This document shows positions 16,708-25,394 of a stretch of DNA of 64,000 nucleotides, one piece after another. The DNA comes from Hyphomicrobiaceae bacterium. GTDB taxonomy: Bacteria; Pseudomonadota; Alphaproteobacteria; Rhizobiales; Hyphomicrobiaceae. The notes under the pieces were generated by a model that saw only the letters and a list, made by a program, of their open reading frames with translations, was not told the origin of the DNA and did not search any database. The DNA lies in contig JAEUMD010000024.1 of NCBI GenBank assembly GCA_016793635.1, forward strand, positions 29,993 through 93,992. The letters are read 5' to 3'. Numbering within the stretch: the stretch's first letter is position 1; every line of letters begins with the position of its first letter. The translations under genes were made by a program, and so were the position numbers.

Positions 16708-17861
16708 TCCGAACCCTTTTGCTCGCCTTCGGTCTGATCGGCGGTGCCGTTGTCGTGGCGCTGGTCGCCCGGCACGGCTTCCTGACCGCAGACACCCCCC
16801 TGGACGGCTATGCGCTTGCGGCGCTGTTGTCGCTCATAGCGATCGGCGGGCTCGTTGGACACGCCGTCGCGGCGCATCTGTGGCCGGTCAGCCGGGGAGC
16901 TGCGGCGGGCGTATTCCTGCTTGCCACGGCCGCTCTGTTGCTGAACCTCTCGACGTCGTTCGAAGCGATCATCGGGCGGGCGGCAACCGGCGAAGCCGAG
17001 CGTTCGCAGCGGATCAAAGACCGGGCCGCCGCGGAACGCGAGCTGGCCACGCTCTCGGCTGAGCTGTCCGGTTTGCGGGATCATGTGCCCGTGTCCGCCG
17101 ACGCTGCGAAGGCGGCTCGTGACCGGGCGACGGCGGCGGCCGAACAGCGCGAAGCCGAGTGCGCCAAGCGTGGCAACAGGTGCCGCGACCGGGAAGCCGA
17201 CGAACGGGCAGCGCTCGAAACGCTGGCGACGATCGAGCGCGACCGCGCATTCTCGATCCGCCGGGCCGATCTGGAAAGCCGCACGGCGAAGCTCAGAACG
17301 TCGCTGGCCGAGATCCCGGCGACCGGGCACCCCAACGTCATGGCAGCCGGCATCGCCCGTCTGTTCCGTCTCCCTGAAGCCGATGCGCTGAGCGCCGCGA
17401 CGTGGCACAAGCTGGCCATCGCCGGTTTGGTCGAGCTGCTGATCGCAGCAGCGTTCTTCGCAGCCGAGGTTTCGCGGAATGGGAGTGCAACCAACCGGCC
17501 CGAACAGACGCTCGATCGGCCGGAGTTCACGCAAAATCATTCCCCGGCCCTAACCCCGGCGCCGATCGTCGAGCCGGCGCCCGTGAAAGAGATCGACCCT
17601 AAGCCGGTGATCGCGTTCCTCGCCGATCGCGTCGAAGCGCGCCGGGGCAGCCGTGTCAGTCTCGCCGACCTTTACCGGGCGTATGTGGCGAGCGAGGCGG
17701 ACAGGGCGCTCGGAGCTGCCGAGTTCGCAGCGGCGCTGCGGACGATCTGTGACCATGCCAATTGGGACTTCGAGGCGGGCGACGGGGATATGATCTTCCT
17801 CGCCGGACGGCGGTTGCGTCCTACCCGTCCCGCCTTAGAGCATGTGAGACGCGCCAGCTAG
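16704..17861 (+). CDS. Membrane protein with coiled coil and C-terminal winged-helix-like domain
   Basis: A 385-residue protein translationally coupled to the RHH gene (ATGA). Three membrane segments lie in residues 1-85, then a long Ala/Arg/Glu coiled coil (about 90-170) and a fourth membrane segment near 235-250. A Pro-rich linker with repeated Pro-Ala-Pro follows. The last 80 residues (from K-P-V-I-A-F-L-A-D-R-V-E) look like a compact alpha/beta domain of winged-helix type, as seen in phage and plasmid proteins. It may link the partition complex or element DNA to the membrane. Family not recognised; the role is inferred from operon position. Confidence 0.55.
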   Translation: MIRTLLLAFGLIGGAVVVALVARHGFLTADTPLDGYALAALLSLIAIGGLVGHAVAAHLWPVSRGAAAGVFLLATAALLLNLSTSFEAIIGRAATGEAERSQRIKDRAAAERELATLSAELSGLRDHVPVSADAAKAARDRATAAAEQREAECAKRGNRCRDREADERAALETLATIERDRAFSIRRADLESRTAKLRTSLAEIPATGHPNVMAAGIARLFRLPEADALSAATWHKLAIAGLVELLIAAAFFAAEVSRNGSATNRPEQTLDRPEFTQNHSPALTPAPIVEPAPVKEIDPKPVIAFLADRVEARRGSRVSLADLYRAYVASEADRALGAAEFAAALRTICDHANWDFEAGDGDMIFLAGRRLRPTRPALEHVRRAS

Positions 17862-17874
17862 AGGGAGAAGGGCC

Positions 17875-17949
17875 ATGCACGAAGACGACGAAGACGCAAT
17901 CATCGCACTGGACGGGGGCTTTCCGGGGGACGATGAAGCTGCCGAGTGA
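17875..17949 (+). CDS. 24-residue acidic peptide
   Basis: A tiny frame with a very strong ribosome site (GAGGGAGAAGGG) and ATG at 17875. It encodes 24 residues of which ten are Asp or Glu and none is Lys or Arg. It starts 13 bases after the membrane protein gene and is the last frame before attR. The ribosome site argues that it is translated. Acidic mini-proteins can act as DNA mimics or antirepressors; this is speculation. Confidence 0.4.
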   Translation: MHEDDEDAIIALDGGFPGDDEAAE

Positions 17950-18048
17950 CGCCGCCGAGTGAATCACCTAACCTGCCACGAGGCGCCCCGCGGCTGGTTT
18001 TACCCCAAGTGGCGCTCAGGGTAAGAAATCCAGGGTCTATGGTTCGGA

Positions 18049-18111
18049 TAAGTCGTTGATTTTGTGGTGCCGCTTGCGTGACTCGAACACGCGACCCCAT
18101 CATTACGAATG
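18049..18111. repeat. attR: 63-bp direct repeat inside tRNA-Thr
   Basis: Identical to 3117-3179. Here the repeat is continuous with the tRNA 5' half, so the element carries its own 3' half of the tRNA gene and rebuilds it on integration. The repeat begins in the anticodon loop, where tyrosine integrases that target tRNA genes commonly cross over. Confidence 0.93.
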
Positions 18112-18140
18112 ATGTGCTCTACCGGCTGAGCTAAAGCGGC
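18065..18140 (-). tRNA. tRNA-Thr (anticodon CGT)
   Basis: Reading the minus strand: acceptor GCCGCTT pairs with AAGCGGC. The D arm is GCTC/GAGC, the anticodon stem CATCA/TGATG encloses loop TTCGTAA, and the T arm GCGTG/CACGC has loop TTCGAGT. The 3' CCA is encoded. The anticodon is CGT, reading ACG. Its 3' half is the attachment site of the integrated element and is intact here. Confidence 0.96.
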
Positions 18141-18246
18141 TTATCGACGGAACGTCGAGGCGGACCAGATAGCCTGCTCGCGCCCCGATTGCAAGGTCTT
18201 ATGCGGCCCGTTCGCGCCGGGCCGGAGTAGCCAGGAACACAGGCGT

Positions 18247-18268
18247 CCGAAGGCTTGGAAGCCTTCGG
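18247..18268. terminator. 9-bp perfect hairpin downstream of hemY
   Basis: CCGAAGGCT and AGCCTTCGG enclose a TGGA loop. It lies between the hemY stop and tRNA-Thr. No T-run follows on either strand, so it is a possible but not typical terminator. Confidence 0.35.
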
Positions 18269-18328
18269 CCATTCGCCGTCGGCAATGCAGGCGGCCTGGC
18301 TACACGGGCACGGCCAGGGGCGCGCCCG

Positions 18329-20284
18329 TCAGAGCTGCGTGCCGTAGCGCGGTCGCATCGTCGGCAAGTCCTCCACGTCGCCGCTGTCCGGACCCGGATC
18401 ATCGGGCGCGCGCGGCGAAATGAAGATCTTCGGCTCGACAATAGGCTTTGTTGCCGGCGTCCGTTTGCCAACCGCCGGCTCGGCGGGCTGGGCCGCCGCG
18501 GCGCGCTTGGGTTCGGCCGGCACCGCGGAAGCGGGCTCAGTGCGTGTTGCCGTCACAGCGTGCGTGGCGGTTCGCGTCGCATTCACTTCTGGCTGGGCTG
18601 GCGCTGGGGCAGGGGCTGCTATCTGGTCCGCCGGCGCGGCCACCACGGCCGCCGGCGGGGTGGGCGACGCGGCAGGCGCCACGACCGATACGGGAGCCGT
18701 AGCGGTGGCCTGCGTGTCGGCTGTCGTCTGCGCCGGAGCGGATGTTGGCACGGGTGCGGCGCGCGCGGCGGATGGCTCCGCCGCAGCGACGGGAGCAGCC
18801 GTCGCGTCGATAACGGTATTGGCGGATGCCGGTTTTGCCGCGCTGGTCGGCGCAGGTGCCACCTTGTCGACGGTGGCGGTCACGTCTTTCGCCCGTTCCG
18901 CTGCATCGTCGGCCATCGGTGCCGGGCGTGCATCGCGCGGGGCGCCGAGCGTCGCGTACTTCTCGATCTGCTGGGCGATCAGCTCGCCTTCTGCCGAGGA
19001 CAGCGTCTCCACTGGCACCTTCCACTCGAACGCATCGAGCTGTCCGGTGACGGGCGACGCCGGGGCCCAGCTTTCGCAGACGACACCGTCCGCAATCCAC
19101 GCGGGATCACGCGGGGCGTTGACGGCACGGGCCAGCCACTCGCGCACACGGCCTTTATCGCCGTGCTGTTCGGCCTCGATGCGCGCCATCAGCGTGGCGA
19201 CGCGCTGTGTCAGGCGGCCGTCGAGCAGCGGTTCGAGGGCATATCGCGCGGCATCATAGTCACGCGCGTCGATAGCGGTGCGGGCGACGGCGATCGGGCT
19301 CTCGATGGAGTTCGACGTCAGCGCTGCGAGCTGGCGTACGCGCTCGAGACGGTCACGCGGGCTGTCGCCGACGCGGGCGTAGGCATAGGCCTGAGCAAGG
19401 TCGGGATGCGGCGACTTGAGCCACGTCTTCTGAATGATCTTCGCGGCCTTGGAGGTGTTGCCCCGTGCGGCGAGCAGGCGGGCGGCGATGGCGGCGGCCG
19501 GTACCAGGCCGGGCGCGAGGCCGTGGGCCTCGATGGCGAGCGTCATCGCCTTTTCTGATTCCGAATCCTCGAGGGCCTGGGCCTGCGCCGTCAGCAATAC
19601 GGCACGGCGGCGGTCGGCGACCTGCTTCTCGACATGCCCGTGCTTCTTCGCCGAGGCGAGTGAAGTGAGCGCACCCGGCCAGTCACCCTGCTTGCACTGG
19701 AGATCGAACAGCGCTTCCGCCGACCACGCGAGCTGCGGGTTGAGCGCCAAAGCGCGCTCGGCAAACTGGCGCGCCGCTTCCGTTTCGCCTTCGCGCTGCG
19801 CCTCGAGAAACAGGCCGCGCAGGCCGAGCTGCTCGGTGTCGGGCTGTGCGAGCATCGATTCGAAAATGCGCCGCGACGTCGCCTTGTCGCCCGTGAGTTG
19901 GGCCGCCTGAGCTCGCAGCAGATGTGTCAACGGCTCGTTCGGCAGTGTCTTGCGCGCCTGGACCGCGTAGCGCATGGCGTTGGCCTTGTCGCCGGCGCCG
20001 ATGGCGATCATGCCCGATGACAGCGCATCGAGGCCCCGCTTCTGTCGGCGGCGGAAGAAGTAGCGGCCGAGCACCGCCGGCCCGATCCAGACCGAGCGGA
20101 TCAGCGACCAGATGAACATGGCGATGCCGAGCAGCAACGTGAACGCGACGACAGCGTGGAACACGCTGATCTCGCCCTCGTAGCCTTCCCAGTTGAACAC
20201 GATCTGGCCGGGCCGGTCGGCGAGCCACGAGAGTCCAGTGGCGAGAGCGACGACGCCGAGCAGAAAAAGAACGAGACGCAACAT
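18329..20284 (-). CDS. hemY: HemY-like membrane TPR protein
   Basis: A 651-residue protein with two N-terminal membrane segments (about 2-22 and 41-62) separated by the W-x-G-Y-E-G/W-E-G-Y segment of the HemY_N family. TPR-like helices run to about residue 460. A long Pro/Ala/Thr-rich tail (about 470-610) is probably disordered. HemY proteins are inner-membrane proteins of unclear function, historically tied to haem synthesis by gene position. Here it is the last gene of a hemC-hemD-mitofilin-hemY run, 12 bases after the mitofilin gene. The tail is longer than in the E. coli protein. Confidence 0.88.
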   Translation of the reverse strand: MLRLVLFLLGVVALATGLSWLADRPGQIVFNWEGYEGEISVFHAVVAFTLLLGIAMFIWSLIRSVWIGPAVLGRYFFRRRQKRGLDALSSGMIAIGAGDKANAMRYAVQARKTLPNEPLTHLLRAQAAQLTGDKATSRRIFESMLAQPDTEQLGLRGLFLEAQREGETEAARQFAERALALNPQLAWSAEALFDLQCKQGDWPGALTSLASAKKHGHVEKQVADRRRAVLLTAQAQALEDSESEKAMTLAIEAHGLAPGLVPAAAIAARLLAARGNTSKAAKIIQKTWLKSPHPDLAQAYAYARVGDSPRDRLERVRQLAALTSNSIESPIAVARTAIDARDYDAARYALEPLLDGRLTQRVATLMARIEAEQHGDKGRVREWLARAVNAPRDPAWIADGVVCESWAPASPVTGQLDAFEWKVPVETLSSAEGELIAQQIEKYATLGAPRDARPAPMADDAAERAKDVTATVDKVAPAPTSAAKPASANTVIDATAAPVAAAEPSAARAAPVPTSAPAQTTADTQATATAPVSVVAPAASPTPPAAVVAAPADQIAAPAPAPAQPEVNATRTATHAVTATRTEPASAVPAEPKRAAAAQPAEPAVGKRTPATKPIVEPKIFISPRAPDDPGPDSGDVEDLPTMRPRYGTQL

Positions 20285-20296
20285 GCCGAGGCTCCC

Positions 20297-22153
20297 TTAC
20301 CGCATGGCCGGCGCCGCGGCGGCACTGCTGCCGAGCGACGTCTTCAGCTGGCTCTCGATCTCGCCGAGTGCCTTGTCGACGGCGTGGCGTGCCTCGACCT
20401 TCTGCATGAACGAAGCGGCCGGTGCGAGAGCCGCAGGAGAGAGTTTGGCCCGAAGCGCCATGAAGTCGCCGATGCGGCCGTCATCCAGCGCCTTGTCCAT
20501 GCGGCCGACGACGGCCTCGACGCTGTCGTCGTCGCTGTTGTGGTTCACCTTGCGAACGCGCACGACCGATTTGGCACCCGCGAGCAGGCGATCGACCACA
20601 CCACCATTCTCCGGCTGCGCGGCCGCGTCGATGATGGCGTGCGCGAGCGGTTGGAATTTCTTCTGCAACTCGGTGAGCGTGGGCACGCCCTCGCTCTTGT
20701 ACTTTTCGAGTGCGCCGAGCTCGACTTTGCCGGCCGCCGCCTTCTTAACCTGGGCCAGCTCGTCGGAGTAGGCGAGGCCGCGATCGACGACGCGCTTCAG
20801 GTTCGCGAGCTCGAGCGACAGAACGATGCGTTCGGCGTTGGCCTTGCGGTTGTCCTCGGCCGTGACGACCTTCTGCACGTTCGTTTCGAGCTCGCCGATG
20901 CGTGCTGTAACGGGCGCAATGGCGGTGGCCACGTCGTCAGGCTTGGCGAACGTCTTGAAGCGCTGCGTCACGTCACCCTTGAGCGCATCGATGGCGCTCG
21001 CCACCTTGCCGGTCTCTTCCTGCGCGATGCGCAAAGTCTCGGCGACGCGGGCATCCTCGGACTTCATGGCTTCGAGCCGCTGCGTGATGCGCGCGTTGTC
21101 AGACTTGATGTCGGACAGCTCGCGGTCGATGCGCTGCGTGCCAGAACGAGCAGCCTCGGACGCTTCCGCCACGCGCGAGATGCGCGTGTCGATTTCCTCG
21201 CTGACGCTCTTGCGAAGCGAAGCGAGCTGGTTGGCGACGGTCGATTGGAGATCGGCGACACGCCCCGTCACGGCGGCGAGCTGCGGGATTGCGGCGGCAC
21301 CCTGGCTGCCCTCGGCGGCCTTGCTCAACAACTGGAGCTGCTGCTCGAGCTTGGCGATGCGCTCGGCGTCCACCGCACTACCTTCGGCGGCATTCACCTT
21401 CTTCGACACCGCCTCGGCCTCGGCCCGCAACTTGCCCTGGCCTTCCGTTACGGCGGCGAGCTTCGCGTCGATGCCGTCGAACTTGGCGAGACGCGCAGTC
21501 ATAGAGGCGACTTTCTCCGCGAGGTCGGCATCGGCCGCCGACTTGGCGGATTGCTGCGCCTTTTCCAGCGCAGCGAGGCGGTTCTTGAGGTCACCCGCCT
21601 CCTGGCCGCCGCCCGAAAGGCCGACGGGCAGGCCGAGTTCACGAAGCTGGGGGGCGAGGGCATCCGCCCCGAGCAGTGCGATGAAGCCGCCAACCAATCC
21701 CGCGGTCGTATGGGAGAGAATGCGGCCGATGGTCGATCCGCCCCGCTTCGGTGTGGGAGGGAGTGCGGCGCCGTCGGTAGCGGCGGCCGAAGGGTTGCCG
21801 GAGGCCGCTGCCGACTGTGCGCCGGCCGATTTGGTGGCGCTCGCGGCAGGTTTGGTGCCGGCCGCGGAAGCGGTCGCGCCCGTCGTCGGGGGCACCGAGC
21901 CACCGGATGCCGAGGCACCCGCCGTGGCGCCAGCTTTCGCCTCGCCCGACTTCGCTTCGGTGGCCTTCACGTCGGCAGGCTTGCCCTCGGCGCTCTTCGT
22001 GTCGCCGGGCTTCGTGTCACCTGTCTTCGCCTCGGCCGCCTTGGCGCCGGCATCCTTGATCTCGACGGCCTTGAGGTCCAGCGTCGCATGCGGACGCTTG
22101 GGATCGCCCTGGCGCAGGGGGTCCTTCCTGCCATCGTCCTTCGGGCTGGTCAT
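20297..22153 (-). CDS. Mitofilin/Mic60-like inner-membrane protein
   Basis: A 618-residue protein. The first 130 residues are Ala/Lys/Thr-rich and disordered, with repeated K-x-G-D-T-K/A-K-x-x-E-A-K units. One membrane segment follows (about 140-165, T-A-G-L-V-G-G-F-I-A-L-L-G-A). The rest is a long coiled coil, ending in a conserved-looking C-terminal domain with R-V-R-K-V (about 520-618). This is the layout of alphaproteobacterial Mic60, which shapes intracytoplasmic or cristae-like membranes, and the gene position beside hemD and hemY is the known one. A large open frame on the opposite strand is an artefact of Ala/Glu-rich codons. Confidence 0.8.
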   Translation of the reverse strand: MTSPKDDGRKDPLRQGDPKRPHATLDLKAVEIKDAGAKAAEAKTGDTKPGDTKSAEGKPADVKATEAKSGEAKAGATAGASASGGSVPPTTGATASAAGTKPAASATKSAGAQSAAASGNPSAAATDGAALPPTPKRGGSTIGRILSHTTAGLVGGFIALLGADALAPQLRELGLPVGLSGGGQEAGDLKNRLAALEKAQQSAKSAADADLAEKVASMTARLAKFDGIDAKLAAVTEGQGKLRAEAEAVSKKVNAAEGSAVDAERIAKLEQQLQLLSKAAEGSQGAAAIPQLAAVTGRVADLQSTVANQLASLRKSVSEEIDTRISRVAEASEAARSGTQRIDRELSDIKSDNARITQRLEAMKSEDARVAETLRIAQEETGKVASAIDALKGDVTQRFKTFAKPDDVATAIAPVTARIGELETNVQKVVTAEDNRKANAERIVLSLELANLKRVVDRGLAYSDELAQVKKAAAGKVELGALEKYKSEGVPTLTELQKKFQPLAHAIIDAAAQPENGGVVDRLLAGAKSVVRVRKVNHNSDDDSVEAVVGRMDKALDDGRIGDFMALRAKLSPAALAPAASFMQKVEARHAVDKALGEIESQLKTSLGSSAAAAPAMR

Positions 22154-22298
22154 GCTTGAGGCTCCACTTCACGCGCTACGCGGCCAAATCGCGAGGCCCG
22201 GGCCTGCGATCCGCCGTTCAAGAAATTCCGGTTGGCTCGGATCTGATTGTCGAAGGCCGTCGCCGAATTGGTTTTTTGGCTGTTCCGGAGTGCGAGGC

Positions 22299-23048
22299 TC
22301 ATCTGAATTCTGCCGCCAGTTCACGAACCAACGCAACCGTTTCTTCGATGTTCGGCCGTGCCGCCACCTTCACCCTGGCTTCGCCGAGCGCAACCAAGCA
22401 CTTCGCTATGCCTTTGGAAAGGCAGAGGTATGTCGGATGCCGCGCCGCCACGGACAAACCATTTACCGCGACAACGTGAAGATATGCTTCAGCGGTCGCG
22501 GGGGACATCAGAACCACGGCGTCGTACGCCTCGCGCCGCAGCCCGTCGAGGGCCTCGGGGGTGAGACCTTCTGCGATATGCGACCGGTAGACGATCCGCC
22601 GCTCGAGCGCGATGCCGGCCTCAGCGAGCGGCGGGGCGAGATCAAACGATAGCTTGTCGCCCGAAACGTGCAGCAGCGGCCCGACAAGCCGCATGTCTCT
22701 CGCCAGCCGCGGCCATGCTTCGAGGATGACCGGCAGCAAATCCTTCGCCGCGGCCGGGCCGAGCGTGACCGAGGCGAAACCGAGATCGCGCGCCGCCCGC
22801 GCGGTGCCGGTTCCGACGACGAACAAGGGCCGTCCGAGCAGCTCCTTCAGCGCCGGATACATCGCCAGGGCCCTGAGGCCATTACGGCTGGTGACGACCA
22901 ATCCGCCGATTCCGGCGAAGACTTCCGGTGGCGGCGGCAGCAGCTCGATTTCCAGCAACGGCGAAATGTCGGCTGAATGGCCCTCGCGCACGAGCGCTTC
23001 GCGCATTTCTGTAGCGTCTGGCTCGGGGCGCGTAATCAGCAGATGCAT
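22299..23048 (-). CDS. hemD: Uroporphyrinogen-III synthase
   Basis: A 249-residue protein beginning M-H-L-L-I-T-R-P-E, the typical HemD start. It contains V-V-T-S-R-N-G-L-R-A-L and V-V-L-M-S-P-A-T-A-E-A-Y in the two lobes. It closes hydroxymethylbilane with ring-D inversion to uroporphyrinogen III in the cytoplasm. It starts ten bases after hemC and is followed after about 145 bases by the mitofilin gene. Sequence conservation is low in this family, so the call leans partly on context. Confidence 0.9.
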   Translation of the reverse strand: MHLLITRPEPDATEMREALVREGHSADISPLLEIELLPPPPEVFAGIGGLVVTSRNGLRALAMYPALKELLGRPLFVVGTGTARAARDLGFASVTLGPAAAKDLLPVILEAWPRLARDMRLVGPLLHVSGDKLSFDLAPPLAEAGIALERRIVYRSHIAEGLTPEALDGLRREAYDAVVLMSPATAEAYLHVVAVNGLSVAARHPTYLCLSKGIAKCLVALGEARVKVAARPNIEETVALVRELAAEFR

Positions 23049-23058
23049 AGCAAAGGGC

Positions 23059-23988
23059 TCATCCCGCGGTCGTGAAGAAGCCTGGGCCAGCGCGCCCGAG
23101 CAGTTCTTCGGCGGCGGAGGTGCCGAGCAGCCCAGCGTCGCTCGCCGGCCCGCTGCGCTCGGTGGCGTGAGAGACGCGCCCGTCCGGCGTCAGGATCTCG
23201 CCACGAAACTGGAGGCGGCCGCTCTCGAGCGTTGCGAGGCCAGCGATCGGCGTACGGCATGAGCCTTCGAGCTTGCGCAGAAACGCGCGCTCCGCTGCGA
23301 CGCATACGGCCGTTTCCGCGTGGTCCAGTGGCGCGACGAGGGCAGCAGTCGCCGTATCGCCCTCGCGGATCTCGATGCCGATGGCCGCCTGGGCCACCGC
23401 TGGGAGCATTTCGCTGGTCGGGATGGCGCGGGCGATCTGGTCGGAAAGGCCGAGCCGGTTCAAGCCGGCGCAGGCGAGGAACGTCGCCGTTGCCACGCCG
23501 TCGCGAAGTTTTTTCAGTCGCGTCTGCACATTGCCCCGGAAGCCGACCACCTCGAGGTCGGGCCGCAACCGCCTCACCTGTGCCTGACGCCGGAGCGAAG
23601 AAGTGCCCACCACGGCACCGTGCGGCAGATCAGCGAGTGAGCGATAATCGAGGCTGATGAATGCGTCGCGGACGTCCTCGCGCGGCAAGGTCGCGCCGAT
23701 CACGAGCCCCTCAGGCAGTTCCGTCTGCATGTCCTTCATGGAATGGACGGCGAGATCGACCTCGTGGGTCAACAGCGCGTCCTCGATCTCTTTCGTGAAA
23801 AGTCCCTTGCCGCCGACTTCGGCCAGAGGCCGGTCGAGGATGCGGTCGCCCGCCGTCTTGATGACGACGATTTCGAACGACGCCTCGGGGAGGCCGTGGG
23901 CTCGCATCAGGCGTTCGCGGACCTCGTAGGCCTGCGCCAGGGCCAGCGGTGAGCCGCGGGTGCCGATGCGGATGACGTTGGCTTGCAA
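23059..23988 (-). CDS. hemC: Hydroxymethylbilane synthase (porphobilinogen deaminase)
   Basis: A 309-residue enzyme starting at a TTG (23988) with GGAG upstream; the family start [15 protein letters not shown] follows at once. No in-frame ATG gives a sensible length, since the longer frame adds over 100 residues of non-family sequence. Visible motifs: H-S-M-K-D near residue 83, [10 protein letters not shown], and Cys244 in E-G-S-C-R-T-P, the attachment residue of the dipyrromethane cofactor. It polymerises four porphobilinogens. It is divergent from tsaD, an arrangement common in Hyphomicrobiales. Confidence 0.93.
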   Translation of the reverse strand: MQANVIRIGTRGSPLALAQAYEVRERLMRAHGLPEASFEIVVIKTAGDRILDRPLAEVGGKGLFTKEIEDALLTHEVDLAVHSMKDMQTELPEGLVIGATLPREDVRDAFISLDYRSLADLPHGAVVGTSSLRRQAQVRRLRPDLEVVGFRGNVQTRLKKLRDGVATATFLACAGLNRLGLSDQIARAIPTSEMLPAVAQAAIGIEIREGDTATAALVAPLDHAETAVCVAAERAFLRKLEGSCRTPIAGLATLESGRLQFRGEILTPDGRVSHATERSGPASDAGLLGTSAAEELLGRAGPGFFTTAG

Positions 23989-24170
23989 GCAAATGGCTCC
24001 AGGTGCTAGGCGGTCGGGAGGTGTTCGGGCGGGCTTTTCGTCGGGCGCCGTAACGCGCGGCGCGATAACGTGAACTGCGCTCCCGGCAGGAGGTTGCGAA
24101 GGCGGCGCCATTAATGACCATTGCCGCCGCGGAACGCAAATGCTCAGGAACGGGGTCGAAGATAGCGCAG

Positions 24171-25298
24171 ATGTCCGCCTGCTTCCCATCACCACCGCGC
24201 GAGACCCTGGTTCTCGGCATCGAGACGAGCTGCGACGAGACCGCGGCGGCCATTGTCGCGCGTTCTCCCGATGGGCGCGGCCGCATCCTGGCGAATGTCG
24301 TGCGCTCGCAATGGGAGCAGCACCGGGCATTCGGCGGCGTCGTGCCGGAGATCGCGGCGCGCGCCCATGTCGAATGCCTGGATGCGCTGATCTCGGAAGC
24401 GCTCACGGCGGCGGGTGTCGGCCTCGCGGATGTCGATGCCATCGCCGCGACCGCCGGACCGGGGCTGATCGGCGGGCTCATCGTCGGGCTCGTCACCGGG
24501 AAGGCGCTCGCTCTTGCGCTCGGCAAGCCGCTGATCGCGGTCAACCACCTCGAGGCGCACGCGTTGACCGCCGGCCTCACCGATGGGCTTGCGCCCCCCT
24601 ATCTGCTGCTGCTCGTCTCAGGTGGGCATACGCAACTCCTGCTTGTGGAGGACATCGGCCGCTATCGCCGGCTCGGCAGCACCATCGACGATGCGCTGGG
24701 CGAGGCGTTCGACAAAACCGCCAAGCTTCTGGGGCTCGCGATGCCCGGCGGTCCCTCGGTCGAACGCGCCGCTGCGGCGGGAGATGCCGGCCGTTTCGCG
24801 CTGCCCCGGCCGATGCTCGGCCGTCCGGAGCCGCACTTTTCGTTCGCGGGCCTCAAGACGGCCGTTCGTCAGCAAGCACTCGCCGCAGCGCCCCTCGCCG
24901 ATCGTGACGTCGCCGATTTATGCGCTTCGTTCCAGAAAGCGGTCGTGGAAACGGTGGTGGACCGCACCGCGCGTGCCATGGCGCTCGCCGAGCCGGTCCT
25001 CGAAAAGTCGGGTCGAGGACCGGGCAACCGCGCGCTGGTCGTGGCTGGCGGCGTCGCGGCCAATCAGGCAATCCGGGGAGCGTTGACGCAGCTCGCCGCT
25101 GCCAGGGGATACACGTTCCATGCTCCGCCGTTGGCGCTTTGCGGAGATAATGCCGCCATGATTGCATGGACGGGAGCGGAACGTCTGGCGCGCGGCCTGG
25201 AGGGCCCCGCGGACGCTCCCGCTCGCCCGCGCTGGCCGCTCGATAGTGAAGCCGTCCCGGCCCTCGGCGGCGACGGACTCAAGGGCGCGAAGGCTTGA
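24171..25298 (+). CDS. tsaD: tRNA N6-adenosine threonylcarbamoyltransferase
   Basis: A 375-residue ASKHA-fold enzyme that, with TsaB and TsaE, transfers threonylcarbamoyl to A37 of ANN-reading tRNAs. Seen: [10 protein letters not shown] at the start, the metal-binding H-L-E-A-H with His126 and His130, [11 protein letters not shown], and a final G-D-N-A-A-M-I-A-W. The ATG at 24171 is preferred because it lies close to the conserved start; an in-frame ATG at 24114 would add 19 residues. The product forms the t6A base that mtaB (also in this window) further modifies. Confidence 0.95.
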   Translation: MSACFPSPPRETLVLGIETSCDETAAAIVARSPDGRGRILANVVRSQWEQHRAFGGVVPEIAARAHVECLDALISEALTAAGVGLADVDAIAATAGPGLIGGLIVGLVTGKALALALGKPLIAVNHLEAHALTAGLTDGLAPPYLLLLVSGGHTQLLLVEDIGRYRRLGSTIDDALGEAFDKTAKLLGLAMPGGPSVERAAAAGDAGRFALPRPMLGRPEPHFSFAGLKTAVRQQALAAAPLADRDVADLCASFQKAVVETVVDRTARAMALAEPVLEKSGRGPGNRALVVAGGVAANQAIRGALTQLAAARGYTFHAPPLALCGDNAAMIAWTGAERLARGLEGPADAPARPRWPLDSEAVPALGGDGLKGAKA

Positions 25299-25394
25299 TC
25301 GCGGCGGAACGACCGGCATTACGGTTCGCATCGAACATGGTAGTTCAGTGCGGGAGGCCGCCGCGGCCCCGGTTTCACTGTTAAAGAGGCTTCC

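Noticed and set aside
20156-22159. A 667-residue open frame on the plus strand
   Set aside because: It is antisense to the end of hemY and the mitofilin gene. Both of those have family features and operon spacing, while this frame has an Arg/Gly/Ala-rich composition typical of antisense frames in GC-rich DNA.
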